A stretch of DNA of 64,000 nt from NCBI GenBank assembly GCA_003255025.1, contig QANY01013824.1:1-64000 (forward strand). The letters run 5' to 3'. The DNA comes from Datisca glomerata. Its lineage: Eukaryota > Streptophyta > Magnoliopsida > Cucurbitales > Datiscaceae. Position 1 is the first letter of the stretch. The number at the start of each line of letters is the position of its first letter. Both the position numbers and the translations under genes were made by a program. Below are positions 9,646 to 20,483 of this stretch, piece after piece. The notes under the pieces are model-generated. The model saw only the letters and a list, made by a program, of their open reading frames with translations, had not been told where the DNA came from and did no database searches.

Positions 9646-11453
9646 TTTTTTTTTTTCGGTAAATTAAAAAATTGTATAAACCGAAGAAGAAACATACAAA
9701 TATACAAGGGGCATACCCCAGGAAAAAGACACAAATAAAAAGGAACCAGCCAACACACAAGCTGGAGGCACCCAAACACTAACAGAAGATTACAAGTGAT
9801 AACAGCCTAAAGAAACAGAAGAACCAGGCTTAATTGTCAAAAATAGAGGCATTCAATCCCCAGGCAAACTGAATGGTTTTGTTATCTTCAGTCACAGAAA
9901 ATCCTTTAAGACTCAAAAATCTACCTTTAATGGCATTTCTAATGCAAGCCAAGATCACTTTCTTGTCCCTCATATTGCCCTCAAAGACTCGATTATTTCT
10001 CTCTCTCCAGATATGATAGACAAACGAGCTGAACATAAGCTTCAACATAAGGCTCAAGAAGTAACCTTTCTTAGCTTTCACAAGGAGCCAGGAGATAAGT
10101 TGATTCCAGTTCCTAGGAGAAGACACCAAGCCACACAAACCAACCAAATTCTGCCAAATAAAGCTAGAATAAGGGCAAGAAACAAACAGGTGTTCAGAAG
10201 ATTCTGAAGGATGCAAGCAAAGTACACAACTACTAACATTGGAAAACCCAGGAGAGGAGGTCCAAGCAGCCAATCTATCCGCAGTTGCAAGCCTATTAAG
10301 AACAGCAAGCCAAGTAATAAAGCTATATCTGGGAATATGCTTCTTAAACCAAATAAGAGGAGCCCATCTCACTTTTTCACCAGCTGGAGCCAGTTTCCTA
10401 TAAGTGTGCCCCACAGAGAAAAGACCAGAGGGAGAAAGAGTCCAAATCCAAGAGTCCAAAGAGGACTCTTTAGGAGGGGGAAGATGGATCTCTCTAATAG
10501 TGATAAGCTCATGGGAGCTAGAAATAGGCCAGTTCCAAGCTGCATTCTGGATCACTGAGCTGACCTTGGTAGTCCAATCCCAACCTGTACCAAAATAAAT
10601 CCTAGGACCAAACCTTTGAGAAAGAGCCCCCAAAGGGTGCCAAGGGTCCAATAGAAGAGAGATCTGCTCCCCATTTCCCACAAGAGCTTTGCAATACCCA
10701 GCAAACTTGTCTCTGATTTTCAGAATTTTCCTCCAACTCCAAGAAGGATTAGTGGCAAGCTTAACCAAGAAGATAGAGCTCTTCTTGATCAAGAAAAACT
10801 TGCACCAATCCTTCCAAAGGGAAGCTTTATCCAAAGAGACCAGGAACCAGAAATGCTTAGCCACAGCCACTTCATTAGCTAGAGAGAGATCTCTAAGGCC
10901 CAAACCTCCTTGGGACTTATCAAGGCACAAGTCACTCCAAGCCACTTTAGCACCAGAATGCTTTACAGCTGAAGCGTTCCACAAGTAATTCCTAATAACC
11001 ACCTTAATCATATTTAAGATTTTCTTGGGAAGAATAAATAAGCCAGCCCAGTATTGAAAGATAGCATAGAGCACGGATTTAACCAACTGTAATCTTCCAG
11101 CATAAGAAAGGTAGTTAGACTCCCAAGACTTCACCCTAGCTGTGATATGGTCTACTAGGGTGATACAATCTGTTTTTCTAAGCTTTGAGGAAATCAAAGG
11201 AACCCCCAAGTATCTCATAGGTAGCTCCCCAATGCTGAAATTGCACAAGTCCAGAATTGCTTGAGAAGTGGAAGGATGGACCCCAGACATGAAAATCTGA
11301 CTTTTTTGTAGATTAGGTTGAAGACCAGACATGGCCTCAAACAAGTTTAAGCTCTCCATAATAAGATGAACAGAAGTAATATCACCCTTACAGAAGATAA
11401 AGAGATCATCAGCAAAGCACAAGTTAACAATACCAAGCTCCTTACACCTCCAG
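9646..11453 (-). mobile_element. LINE-A copy 2, 5'-truncated
   Basis: A minus-strand LINE-A begins with a T-run at 9646 and the AATTGTATAAACCGAAGAAG end, carries the GGGGCATACCCC hairpin near 9710, and ends within ORF2 just upstream of the FADD block. No clear TSD is visible; a few bases of the LTR (TCC/AA) appear lost at the 5' junction. Confidence 0.9.
9830..11453 (-). CDS. LINE-A ORF2 C-terminal half (5'-truncated, open)
   Basis: About 540 codons without a stop. It opens with the RT catalytic block NLCFADDLFIF, then the SGLQPNLQKSQIF and LGVPL blocks, SYAGRLQLVKSVL, the AWSDLCLDKSQGGLGLRDL block, the zf-RVT region (CVLCLHPSESSEHLFVSCPYS) and the VYHIWRERNNRVFEG tail. The EN domain and RT fingers are missing because the copy is truncated, and there is no genuine ATG at the 5' edge. 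It is the least damaged LINE-A tail here and useful as a reference, but cannot be functional alone. Confidence 0.85.
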
Positions 11454-11991
11454 GCTATTAATGGGTTGGATTAAGTATGTAATGAGCCATTTTTGTGTTA
11501 CCTTTTGGGCTTAATGAAATTTGACTTTATTTAGAGTCCATTAGTTTTATTTAGCTTGATATAGTCTATTCTTAATTATTTTTGAAATATAATTAGGTTA
11601 GTTTCCTATTCTTGAGTTTTAGGATTTTAGGGAACCTTTGTAAAGGCTATAAATATGCCTTGCTAGAATGTTTTAAGGGTCCAGAATATTAATTTAAAAA
11701 AAAACAAAAGGTTGTTTTTCTTTTATCTTTGTGTTCTTGAGTACAATACATGCTTTGAGAAACATTCGAGTAGATTGATCACCTTCTTGTGGAATGTTTC
11801 GAAACTGTAATTAAGAAATAAGTTTTCTTTATTCTAGTTCTTGATCATATCTATCTAAGAAATCTGTTTTTCTAGCCTTTTCTTAGGAGTTGTTGCCGAA
11901 TTGGGTATTGAGATTTTCACGTTAATGCTTTGTGGGTTCCTATACATAAAGAGGTTCTCAAGCTTATTCTTAGAGGTTCCGTAACACTTTG

Positions 11992-12829
11992 CTTTGCTGA
12001 TGATTTTCTTATACTCTACAAAGGGACTAAGGAGGTACAGACCATTAAAGACACTTTAGAGTTCTTTCAATGCATTTCAGGCCTCCATCCTAACAAGCTA
12101 AAAAGCCAAATATTCCTTTCCGGGATCCAAAAGGAATACGTAGTTGATATTCTATCTATATTGGACTTTCCTTTAGGACAATTTCCAATGAGATATTGGG
12201 GAATGCCCTTGATCACCTCAAAATTGGGCAAAAGCGACTGTGACACTCTAGTGGGTAGGATTACAGAGAGAATAAGATCTTGGGACTCTAAATTTCTTAG
12301 CTATGCAGGGAGATTACAACTCATTAAATCAGTGTTGATGACAATGTTCCAATTTTGTGTCGGGCTCTTCATTCTACCAAAGAAAGTGGTAAAGAAGGTC
12401 CAAGACACTCTCACGAATTACTTGTAGAATGGGGAAGAGAGTAAACATACCGGTGCCAAGGTGGGCTAGGTTGATATTTGATGTGATAAGGCCCAAGGAT
12501 GTCTAGGTCTTACGGAGCTAGTATTAGCAAATGAGGTGGCAGATGCAAAGCACTTGTGGTTTCTCATCGTGATATCGAAGATCTCATTATGGAAAAACTG
12601 GTGCCAAATCTATCTTATAAGGAAAATCCCCATATTCATCGCTCCAATCCCTTCAAACCCATCTTGGGTTTGGAGAAAGATTCTCAAGCTTAGAAGTAAA
12701 TTCCTGCCCTTTTGCAAATCTTTCATAGAAAATGGTAGATACATCAATCTCTTAACTCACCATTGGCACTCATTAGGTCCTTTGTTGCCTAAATTTGGAC
12801 AGAGAATTTTGTCAAGTAGTGCATGGAAG
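11992..12829 (+). pseudogene. LINE-C ORF2, segment 2 (RT palm/thumb)
   Basis: It resumes the frame broken at 2944: CFADDFLILYKG (catalytic block), SGLHPNKLKSQIFLSG, RYWGMPLITSKLGKSDC and LSYAGRLQLIKSVL. A TAG at 12425-12427 replaces the Trp of NYLWN, more breaks lie near 12470, and the frame reopens at 12536 (DAKHLWFLIVIS, NPSWVWRKILKLRSKF). It is cut by LINE-B at 12830 and resumes at 14281. Confidence 0.88.
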
Positions 12830-14280
12830 TTTTTTTTGTAAACAAATTGTATAAACCAAAAGATTCTTACACATGTACAAGGGGCATACCCCCAGGAAAT
12901 ACAAAATTAGAGCCTAATCAGAGGCTTAAGATCTGCACGTAAATTAAACTGGTAATATGTAAAGTACTGAAATTAGATACCAAGGCTTTATAAGACAGCC
13001 AAGGTTTACAAAATGCTTGGGTTAAGACTCCATCTATTCACTAAATGTAGATTAGTATCATTAGTGCCAAAATACTTCGAATCTCAAAGCCTTAATCTGA
13101 CTAATTGTCAGATAGCTTCAATTAGGATCTTAGAATCTCTGATTTTGCCTTAAAAATCCTTGCATTTCTTTCTCTCCATATATAATAGATGAAGGAAGTA
13201 AAAGGTTGCTTAACTAGGACACCTCTGAGCGACTTCCCTTTTGCATTAGCTAGCATCCAATCTACAAACTGACCCCAATCCCTAACCTGGCAGTGTAAAT
13301 CATATTTTTTCACAAGTGTGGCCCATACTCTGGCTGAATAACAACAATTGACAAAAAGATACTCATGTGTCTAGCCAACACAACACACACAATCAGAACA
13401 AATCCCTAGTGTTTGGTCCCATTGTGCAACCCTATCTCTAGTGGAAAGTTTGTTTCTCAAAGCCAACATAGAGATAAAACTGCAACTTGGAATGTGTTTA
13501 GAGAACCATATCACCTTTGCTCACTTAATCGGTTGTCTTGTAGGGGACAATTCCTTATAGGTTAGACTTAGAGAGAAATCTTCATTCTGACTTGAACTCC
13601 ATTTCCAAACATCTTATCTTTGAGCTTGGGGAGGAGGAATTGGAACACTTCTAATCTCAAGAAGCTCAAAGGTGTTTGAAGTTGGCCAATGTCATTGATT
13701 GTCTTGAATGACAACACTCACCATAGAGTCCATAGTCCAAAAAGTTCCTGACAAAAGTCTTTGCCCAAATCTGGCCCAAAGGACACCTAGAGGATGCCAA
13801 TTATTTGTAAGAAGCTTCATTGTAGTACCATCTCCAATAGTTATAGAGAAAAAGGGCAGAAACTTGCTCCTGAGCTTGAGAAGCTTTCTCCAAACCCAAG
13901 ATGGGTTCAAAGGAATGGAAACCAAGAAAATTGAACTCTTTCTGATTAGGTATGTTTGACACCAATCTTTCCAAAGTGATCTTTTAGAAGAAAGTAAAAA
14001 GAACCATAAGTGTTTGGTTATAGAAATTTCATTAGCTAGAACCAGATCCTTAAGGCCCAACCCACCTTGTACCTTGTCAAAACATAGGTCTGCCCAAGCT
14101 ACCTTGGCCCCAGAAGCTTTAGTATCTTGACCATTCCATAGAAAATTTCTTACCAAGCATTGGATTGTCTTCACCACTTTTTTAGGAAGAATGAAGAGAC
14201 CACTCCAAAAGTTTACCATAGCCATAAGTTGGAGTCTTCCTGCATAAGACAAATACTTTGATTCCAAGACCTGATTCTCA
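12830..14280 (-). mobile_element. LINE-B copy 3, 5'-truncated
   Basis: A minus-strand LINE-B of 1451 bp. It has a T-run and the AACAAATTGTATAAACC end at the left and is truncated within ORF2 at the right. It is flanked by the perfect 13 bp TSD TAGTGCATGGAAG (12817-12829 and 14281-14293) inside LINE-C, which shows target-primed insertion after LINE-C. Confidence 0.95.
13030..14280 (-). pseudogene. LINE-B ORF2 C-terminal part in copy 3
   Basis: Sense reading from 14280: LESKYLSYAGRLQL, VKTIQCLVRNFLWNGQDTKA, KVAWADLCFDKVQGGLGL, the NPSWVWRKLLKLRSKF block, a zf-RVT region, and FIYYIWRERNARIF near the end. Stops and frameshifts interrupt it (for example near 13690 and 13320), a ~20 bp loss removes codons in front of AMVNFW, and the normal TGA stop near 13034 is mutated. 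Confidence 0.85.
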
Positions 14281-14929
14281 TAGTGCATGGAAGCATGAAT
14301 CCAAAGTAAGTGATATTATTCTTAATGGACGCACTGGCCTACAACCAATACAGTGGAGCTTTTAGAACTCAGGAATATCCAGTCTCCCACTACCACAAGT
14401 AACTAGACCTGACTCTTGGATTTAGGCCCCTAGCCCGCATGGACCATTTTTCGCCTCTCACACCTATAAGATTTTGGCCACCCAAAAGAAAAAGGTAAGA
14501 TGAGCAAGACTACTCTGGTTCAAATAAAGTATCCCACGATGTAGATTCCTCGCTTGGCTTGCTATCCTTCACAAACTAGCTACTCGGGATAAAGTTGCTT
14601 TTTGGAACCACCCTCCAGCTGGTAGTATGCTAGATTGTGTGTTTTGTGTGGGTCATGCTGAATCCCACTCACACCTCTTCATTGAATGCGAATATGCCAA
14701 AACAGTCTAGGACTCCCTAATGAGCAAATATGAACTAACCTATAGAGCTTCAAATTGGATACAATTGATCTCTTGGTTACTTGTTTGGAGTAAAGGGAAG
14801 TCTCTGAGAGCTTGCTTACTGCTGATCATTTTCTCCTCATTTGTGTACTTCATTTGGAGAGAGAAATTCTAGAATTTTTCAAGGGAAGATGAGGGATAGG
14901 TCAATTATTGAGAAGCTCATCAAAGATAA
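14281..14929 (+). pseudogene. LINE-C ORF2, segment 3 (zf-RVT and tail)
   Basis: It continues the frame after LINE-B: SAWKHESKVSDIILNG, the zf-RVT region (CVFCVGHAESHSHLFIECEYA) and SSFVYFIWRE. Several stops occur (near 14365, 14423, 14530 and 14708) and a frameshift near 14868. It is cut at GATAA (14925-14929) by gypsy-2; the last codons continue at 19525. Confidence 0.85.
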
Positions 14930-15895
14930 TGATGAGGATCCGGTTGCACAACCTCAAAAGATGGATCTGTGTCAAGTACCAAGAGGCCAAATCACAAGAG
15001 TTAGGGAAAAGATGATGGATGAAGCACTCAATGGGAGTGTGATGTGGAGCATGACATGGAGTATAACAACCTACATGGAGCATGACGTGTCGTCCAACAT
15101 GGAAGTCCACATGGAGCATGCTGTGGTATCCAACATTACATCCTACATGGACCATGACATGGCAACCAACATGGAAGCCGACATGGTGCATGACGTGGCA
15201 TCCCACATGGAAGCCTACATGTAGATGATGTGGCATCCTACATGGCATTTCACGTGGAGCATGATGTGGCGTTCAATATGGTAGTCCACATGGAGCATGA
15301 CATGGCATTTTGAATGATGATCAGGAATCAAGACAACTTGGAAATTCTAACCTAGAAGTGGATAGCCAATAATAGTGTATTAGATCATGACACCTTGGCA
15401 ATCCTAACCTAGAAGTGGACAACCAATATGAGTCTTTTAGGTGGATTACAAGTTCTATAATTATTGTAATTAATATTTCTTTATCTTTTATATTTAGTTT
15501 AGGTTATTTAAAAACTTTAGGACTCTTTAGGCTTCTAGTTTTTTTATTTAAGTATGGTTTCACAATGTATTAAAAAACTTTTATCAATATAATTTCTTTG
15601 TAAGAGTTTTCTCTTGATTCTTCTTAGAACTTTTCAGACTTATCAAGAATATTATTGTGGCATCTACAACCTAGACTTATCACTCACTTTTCCTTCTTGT
15701 TCTTGAGTGTGGCGTCTAAACCATACATTTGGTTCTTTTCGAAGCATCAATTTGGGTCTTAGGTCTTATACGTAAGGTTCTCTTTGTGTTATAGAAAACG
15801 GGTCAGGGTTTCTTCTTTTTCAAAATCGATCATTGGGTTCTTGAACCATAATTGTTATCGGATTTCATCGCAAAGCAACGGTGAGGTTCATATCA
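14930..15895 (+). repeat. gypsy-2a 5' LTR
   Basis: 966 bp, starting TGATGAGGATCC and ending GAGGTTCATATCA. Its first ~290 bp stay open as an extension of pol (DPVAQPQKMD, RGQITRVREK) and then the 36 bp coding minisatellite. A weak TATTTAAG near 15547 is the best TATA candidate. Confidence 0.92.
15058..15305 (+). repeat. 36 bp minisatellite in gypsy-2 LTR
   Basis: About six to seven units of ~36 bp built on CATGGAGCATGACGTGGC and TCCAACATGGAAGCC. Because 36 is a multiple of three it reads as a 12-residue repeat (MEHDVSSNM type). It is repeated at 18753-18945 in the 3' LTR and expanded in gypsy-2b at 52330-52930. Confidence 0.85.
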
Positions 15896-15897
15896 TT

Positions 15898-15909
15898 TGG
15901 TATCAGAGC
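15898..15909 (+). other. Primer binding site of gypsy-2a
   Basis: TGGTATCAGAGC lies two bases after the 5' LTR, the same initiator tRNA-Met type as gypsy-1. Confidence 0.9.
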
Positions 15910-16164
15910 TTTCGGTTCTCTAGAGTCAGATTCAATTCTGATTTTTTTCTAATTTGACGGTGGTTCTGAAAAAGATCATAACTTTGGATTCGGGAGTCGA
16001 AATAGTCATTATTACATATCAAATCGAGCAGATTTTCAAGATCTACAATCTGTACGTTCATTGTGAAGCCATATTTCATTGTTTAAATCACTTCACGAGA
16101 TGTTTAAGTTTTTTGCGCAATTTCATCTAAAAATTCAGAATTTCAAATTTCAAATTTGAATTTC

Positions 16165-16555
16165 CATTGTTTTAGTTATCATCTTATCATCTTATCTTAT
16201 CTCATCATATCTCATCATATCTTGTCATATCTTATCATATCATATATTATCTCATCTTATCATAAATTATATTATCTTTTCTTATCTTATCTTATCCTTG
16301 TCTTATCCATATCTTTTCTTCTCACTTTATCTTATCTTATCATATCATATCTCATCTTGTCATAATTATCTTATATTTTCTTATTTAATCTTATATTATC
16401 TTATCTTGTCATAACTTATCTTATCTTTTTTCCTATCTTATCTTATCTTATCTTTATCTTATGTTATCTTATCTAATCATTATCTTATTGTATCTCATCT
16501 TATCTTATCTTATCTTATCTCATCATATCCTTACCCTATCTTGTCCTAACTTATA
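16165..16555 (+). repeat. TTATC-rich leader array of gypsy-2a
   Basis: About 390 bp of degenerate 5-10 bp units (TTATC, TCATATC) between PBS and gag. Its position matches the TTTCCTAAATT leader array of gypsy-1 but the sequence is unrelated. A pseudo-frame at 16156-16365 through it (Leu/Ile/Ser/Tyr only) is not a gene. Confidence 0.9.
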
Positions 16556-16829
16556 TTCTTTAAAAAAAAATAGTATAAGTTGATCTCCTTTTGTTTCCTT
16601 ATCTCTAAATTGTATCCCTTAGTTGTTTCCTTTCCTTATCTTCTCATAGTGTTTGATTTGTTTAGGTCTTTTGTTGTTGCTTGAAAATTCCAGATTCGTT
16701 TATTAGTTTTTGACAAGAACCGAAAGAGAAAACTAAGAGGTAACAGGCAAGAGTGTGTGAGAAAATCAGAGGGTAAAAGCCAAATATTTTGAGTGAAACA
16801 CGAGAGAAAGTGAGTGAACCTCAAACTTA

Positions 16830-16864
16830 GAGTGTAAACACGTGAGGAAGAGATTGTGAGGTCC
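16830..16864 (+). promoter_or_regulatory. Conserved pre-gag leader motif (gypsy-2a)
   Basis: GAGTGTAAACACGTGAGG and TTGTGAGGTCC lie 31 bp before the gag ATG at 16895. The block matches 4532-4566 and 33562-33596 although the surrounding leaders are unrelated. Confidence 0.6.
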
Positions 16865-16894
16865 ATTTTTTTCTAATCTAATTCTCTTTCAAGT

Positions 16895-18710
16895 ATGTCA
16901 AACAACAATGGTAGTGGAGGAATGGCGGAAGTTGGCATGTTAAAGTTACAAATGGAGGCGTTAGTGGGTGAATTGAAAAGAATGTTAAGAGATGGGCTGG
17001 AATGAGTGCATGAGAGGATTGATCGGATGGAAACACGGGTGGAGACACCTAGAGCTCCAATTGGGCATCAGAGGGAGAGACGATCACCTAGGGTTGAATA
17101 TAAGGAAGAATTTGGGGAAGATTTTGATGAAGAGAACCGATATTCTCACATGGGCAGATTAGGCCGTGGGGATAGAGATAGGGGATTCTGACATGGTAAT
17201 AGAGAAGATAGGTTTGGCAAGAGAGTGGACAACAATTTGGGTAGCATTAAGATGAAGATACCATCATTTCAAGGCAAGAATGATCCTGAAGCTTATTTAG
17301 AATGGGAGAAGAGAATGGATTTGGTGTTCGATTGCCATAACTACTCCGAGTTGAAGAAAGTGAAATTGGCAGCCATCGAATTCACGTATTATGCTACCAT
17401 TTGGTGGAACCAATTTGGGTTGAATCAGAGAAGGAATGGTGAGAGACCAGTTGAGACTTGGGAAGAGATGAAGGCCATCATGCGGAGGAGATTCGTTCCC
17501 AGCCACTACTACCAAGATCTTTACCAAAAGTTACAAAGCTTGAGGCAAGGATCAAGAGATGGAGATTGCTATGATACGAGCCAATATGGATGAGGACCGA
17601 GAGGCCACAATGGCAAGATTCATAGTTGGCCTAAATCGAGACATTGCAAATGTGGTGGAGTTGCAACACTATGTGGAGTTGGAGGACATGGTTCACATGG
17701 CCATCAAAGTGGAGCAAAAACTAAAGAGGAAGGGTTCCATGAGGCCAGGGCAGCAATCAAAATCATCCTCTACCTCTTGGAAATCAAATTGGAAGAAGGA
17801 GGAGAAGTCAAGTTTCAAGCCAATAGCCGAGGTCTCCAAGGACAGCAAAGTTGGAAGCACATCAAACCAAGGTAAACCCGATTTCCAACGATCGAGAACT
17901 CGTGATATTAAATGTTTTAAGTGTTTGGGAGCAGGTCATATTGCTTCTCAATGTCCAAATAAGAGAGTGATGGTCATGAGAGAAGATGGAAATATGGAAA
18001 TTGCAAGTGAATCCGAAGAGGAGTCCATGCCACCATTAGAAGATGCAAGTGACCTTGAAGAACCGGTTGATGGTGAAATTTTGGTGACAAGAAGAGCTCT
18101 TAGTGCCATAGCCAAAGAAGATGAGAAGGTACAATGAGAAAATATTTTTCATACTAGATGCCTTGTTAATGATAAAGTGTGTAGTATGATTATTGATGGG
18201 GGAAGTTGTACTAATGTGGCTAGCACATACATGGTGGAAAAACTAAACTTGCCTACACAAAAACATCATAATCCATACAAGCTGAAATGGTTGAATGATT
18301 GTGGGGAAATCAAGGTGCATAAGCAAGTGTTAGTTTCTTTCTCTATTGGCAAGTATAACGATGAAGTTTTGTGTGATATCGTGCCAACGCAAGCAAGTCA
18401 TCTTCTCTTGGGACGGCCATGGCAATTTGATAGAAAAGTCACTCATGACGGTTACGAAAATAGATACTCCTTTGTAATTGATAAGAAACTCATTACTCTT
18501 GCTCCCCTCATCCCAAAACAAGTACATGAAGATCAATTGAAGTTAAATAGAGAGAATGAAAAAGAAAGAGAGACTGAGAATGTAAAAAAAAAACAGAGAG
18601 AGAAAAATCAAGAGAGTGGGAGTTCAAAAAAAGGAGTGGTTGAACAAAAGAAAAGAGAGAGAAATAGAGAGTTGGCTGAGAGGAGTGGGAAAAATCAAGA
18701 GAGGAAATAA
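16895..18710 (+). pseudogene. gypsy-2a gag-protease
   Basis: ATG at 16895 (MSNNNGSGG). The capsid region ([34 protein letters not shown]) and a canonical CX2CX4HX4C knuckle (CFKCLGAGHIASQC, near 17920) are followed by the protease, SMIIDGGSCTNVAS (near 18190), and the LLLGRPWQFDRK block. In-frame stops are near 17003, 17189 and 18135, and a ~20 bp deletion near 17553 shifts the frame. The C-terminal part is a Glu/Lys/Arg-rich linker, as in gypsy-1. The frame ends at 18710, just before the deletion that removed pol. Confidence 0.88.
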
Positions 18711-18752
18711 GTTTTTTATGCAAAAGAGAGTGAGATTAAGAGAGCTTTGAGT

Positions 18753-19519
18753 TCCAACATTACATCCTACATGGACCATGACATGGCAACACACATGGAA
18801 GCCGACATGGTGCATGACGTGGCATCCAACATGGAAGCCTACGTGGAGATGATGTGGCATCCTACATGGCATTTCACGTGGAGCATGATGTGGCATTCAA
18901 TATGGTAGTCCACATGGAGCATGACATGGTATCTTGAATGATGATAAGGAATCAAGACAACTTGGAAATCCTAACCTAGAAGTGGACAGCAAATAATAGT
19001 CTATTAGATCATGACACCTTGGCAATCCTAAGCTAGAAGTGGACAACCAATAGGAGTCTTTTAGGTGGATTACAAGTTCCATATTTATTGCAATTAATAT
19101 TTCTTTATCTTTTATATTTAGTTTAGGTTATTTAAACACTTTAGGACTCTTTAGGCTTCTAGTTTTTCTATTTAATCATGGTTTCACAATGTATTAAAAA
19201 ACTTTGATCAATATAATTTCTTTGTGAGAGTTTTCTCTTGATTCTTCTTAAAACTTTTCAGACATATCAAGAATATTCTTATGGTGTCTAAAACCTAGAC
19301 TTATCATTCACTTTTCCTTCTTGTTCTTGAGTGTGGCGTCTAAACCATACATTTGGTTCTTTTCGAAGCATCAATTTGGGTCTTAGGTCTTATACCTAAG
19401 GTTCTCTTTGTGTCATAGAAAACGGGTCATGGTTTCTTCTTCTTTAAAATCGATCATTGGGTCCTTGAACCATCATTGTTATCGGGTTTCATATCAAAGC
19501 AATGGTGAGGTTCATATCA
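18753..19519 (+). repeat. gypsy-2a 3' LTR, 5' part deleted
   Basis: 767 bp matching 15129-15895 of the 5' LTR and ending GAGGTTCATATCA next to the TSD GATAA. The first ~199 LTR bases are gone with pol. Confidence 0.92.
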
Positions 19520-20483
19520 GATAATGTCAGAGGAAGATTTTACTAGGCTAAAGGTTTTAGAGAACACAGCTTGAGGCTCTCCTTTATGGTTGCTTGGGAG
19601 CTCCAACCTACTATCTTTGACTGAAGGTTTGGTATTGTAATTGGGTTTAGATAAAGGCCTCCCTCCCCACCCCCCAACCCCCNCAACCCCCTCCCCTCCC
19701 TCTCCCCTCACCTTAGCTACATTGTTGCTACATTTACTTAGTGCTCTAGTCAGGGCCGCTAAGAATTGTTTTGCAATGGCTCTGGTTTCCTTTTGTTATG
19801 TATACTATCATGTGTAGTTAGGCTATTCCCCACCGTTGCAACATGTGTAGTTGGATCTCACCTTCAAAAAAGGCCATAATGCTCATACTTTATTTCTTTA
19901 TTGCATCATTTACTTTCCTTGTAATTTCGTGTAATTGATAGGGTTCTATGCTATAAAGGCCCTTCACTACTTTACTTGTTTAAAATTTGAATTTTCAGTC
20001 TTTTGGTATTACTTCACACTATGCTATGTTTGTGCTAATCCCTTAGTGCTACATTGTTGCATTTCACCTTGAGCATCCTAGGTGCTTTCTTTGTGTTTGT
20101 TTTGCAATGGCTCTATTGTTTTGCAGGTGATCCGGATCCTACTGATGACATCTCATTGGGCATTACTACTAGAGTATTACCTTTCAGCCTGCATATGGAC
20201 TACCGAGCTTATCTTCAGGTAAACTGTTTACACTTTTAGTAAGGCTACCCTATAAAGCCACATCTTGCTTTGTTCTTTGATAAAATACTGAGATCCTCAT
20301 TTTCTAAGGCTAAGCCGGTGGCTATATGCCTCAGAATGCTTATTTTGGTGTTGACCTTGGTTGACCAGAGTTGATGTTAGACTTACTTGTAAATGCTCAC
20401 AGTTTAGATATAGGTTTTTTGGCTGGGGAATGCCCCTTCTAAATGTGTAATTATCTTTTGGTTAATATTATTCATTTTCCAAA
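19520..20483 (+). other. LINE-C ORF2 end and long 3' UTR
   Basis: The frame resumes at the TSD: DNVRGRFY, a stop, then AKGFREHSLRLSF and AWELQPTIFD with a terminal TGA near 19622, matching the LINE-A tail. The 3' UTR of ~860 bp contains a C-rich tract (19653-19712, with an N at 19683) and ends with the TGGGGAATGCCCCTT hairpin and a weak A-run. I see no gene in 19720-20420; the small frame at 20054-20239 has no recognisable family. Confidence 0.75.
19653..19712 (+). repeat. C-rich low-complexity tract with one unresolved base
   Basis: CCTCCCTCCCC / CCCCCCAACCCCC type sequence in the LINE-C 3' UTR, holding the only N of the window (19683). It is probably a sequencing-difficult homopolymer rather than a functional site. 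Confidence 0.8.

Larger units (their letters stand above)
2945..11986 (+). mobile_element. gypsy-1a, composite Ty3/gypsy element with three LTRs
   Basis: An LTR retrotransposon inserted into LINE-C ORF2, with CTTTG at 2940-2944 and 11987-11991 as a 5 bp TSD. Order: 5' LTR 2945-3745; PBS 3748-3759; leader repeats; gag-protease remnant; RT-RNaseH-integrase; a second LTR 8167-8954; one inverted satellite monomer; a second copy of the integrase C-terminus 9121-9342; and a third LTR 9343-11986 broken by a LINE-A. The outer LTRs start TGTTAAGG and end in CA. A two-base difference in the host next to the right TSD (TG expected before CTTTGCTGATG) is unexplained. Confidence 0.85.
9343..11986 (+). repeat. 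gypsy-1a terminal LTR, interrupted by LINE-A
   Basis: The LTR pieces are 9343-9645 and 11454-11986 (about 836 bp together). The start is TGTTAAGTATC and the end GGTTCCGTAACA, followed by the TSD CTTTG. At 9585-9645 a ~22 bp unit with core AGTACAACTTGGTTCGAGT is present three times, against once in the other LTRs. TATA candidate at 11648-11655. Confidence 0.88.
14930..19519 (+). mobile_element. gypsy-2a, Ty3/gypsy element lacking pol
   Basis: It inserted in LINE-C with the perfect 5 bp TSD GATAA (14925-14929 and 19520-19524). It has a full 5' LTR, PBS, long TATC-rich leader and gag-protease; then a deletion removed all of RT, RNase H and integrase plus the first ~199 bp of the 3' LTR (junction near 18752). 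It is a separate family from gypsy-1 (different LTR) but with related gag/protease and leader motif. Other fragments are at 52163-53588 and 56178-56656. Confidence 0.92.
1894..20483 (+). mobile_element. LINE-C, 5'-truncated, split by three later insertions
   Basis: One non-LTR element whose own sequence (~3.5 kb) lies in four pieces: 1894-2944, 11992-12829, 14281-14929 and 19520-20483. The pieces rejoin in order as ORF2 RT, RT thumb/linker, zf-RVT/C-terminus and 3' UTR. The whole is bracketed by the 13 bp duplication AACACTCCAAATT (1881-1893 and 20484-20496), in register with the satellite. It is the oldest visible insertion, since all three interrupting elements have their own TSDs inside it. 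The 3' end has the family hairpin as TGGGGAATGCCCCTT near 20422-20436. Confidence 0.88.

Noticed and set aside
14841..15224. A 127-codon frame as a host gene with a Met/His repeat
   Set aside because: It is LINE-C ORF2 tail read into the gypsy-2 LTR; the junction at 14930 is a TE border.
20054..20239. 61-codon frame beginning MLHFTLSILGAFF with a signal-peptide-like start
   Set aside because: It lies in the LINE-C 3' UTR, has no recognisable family and no supporting context.
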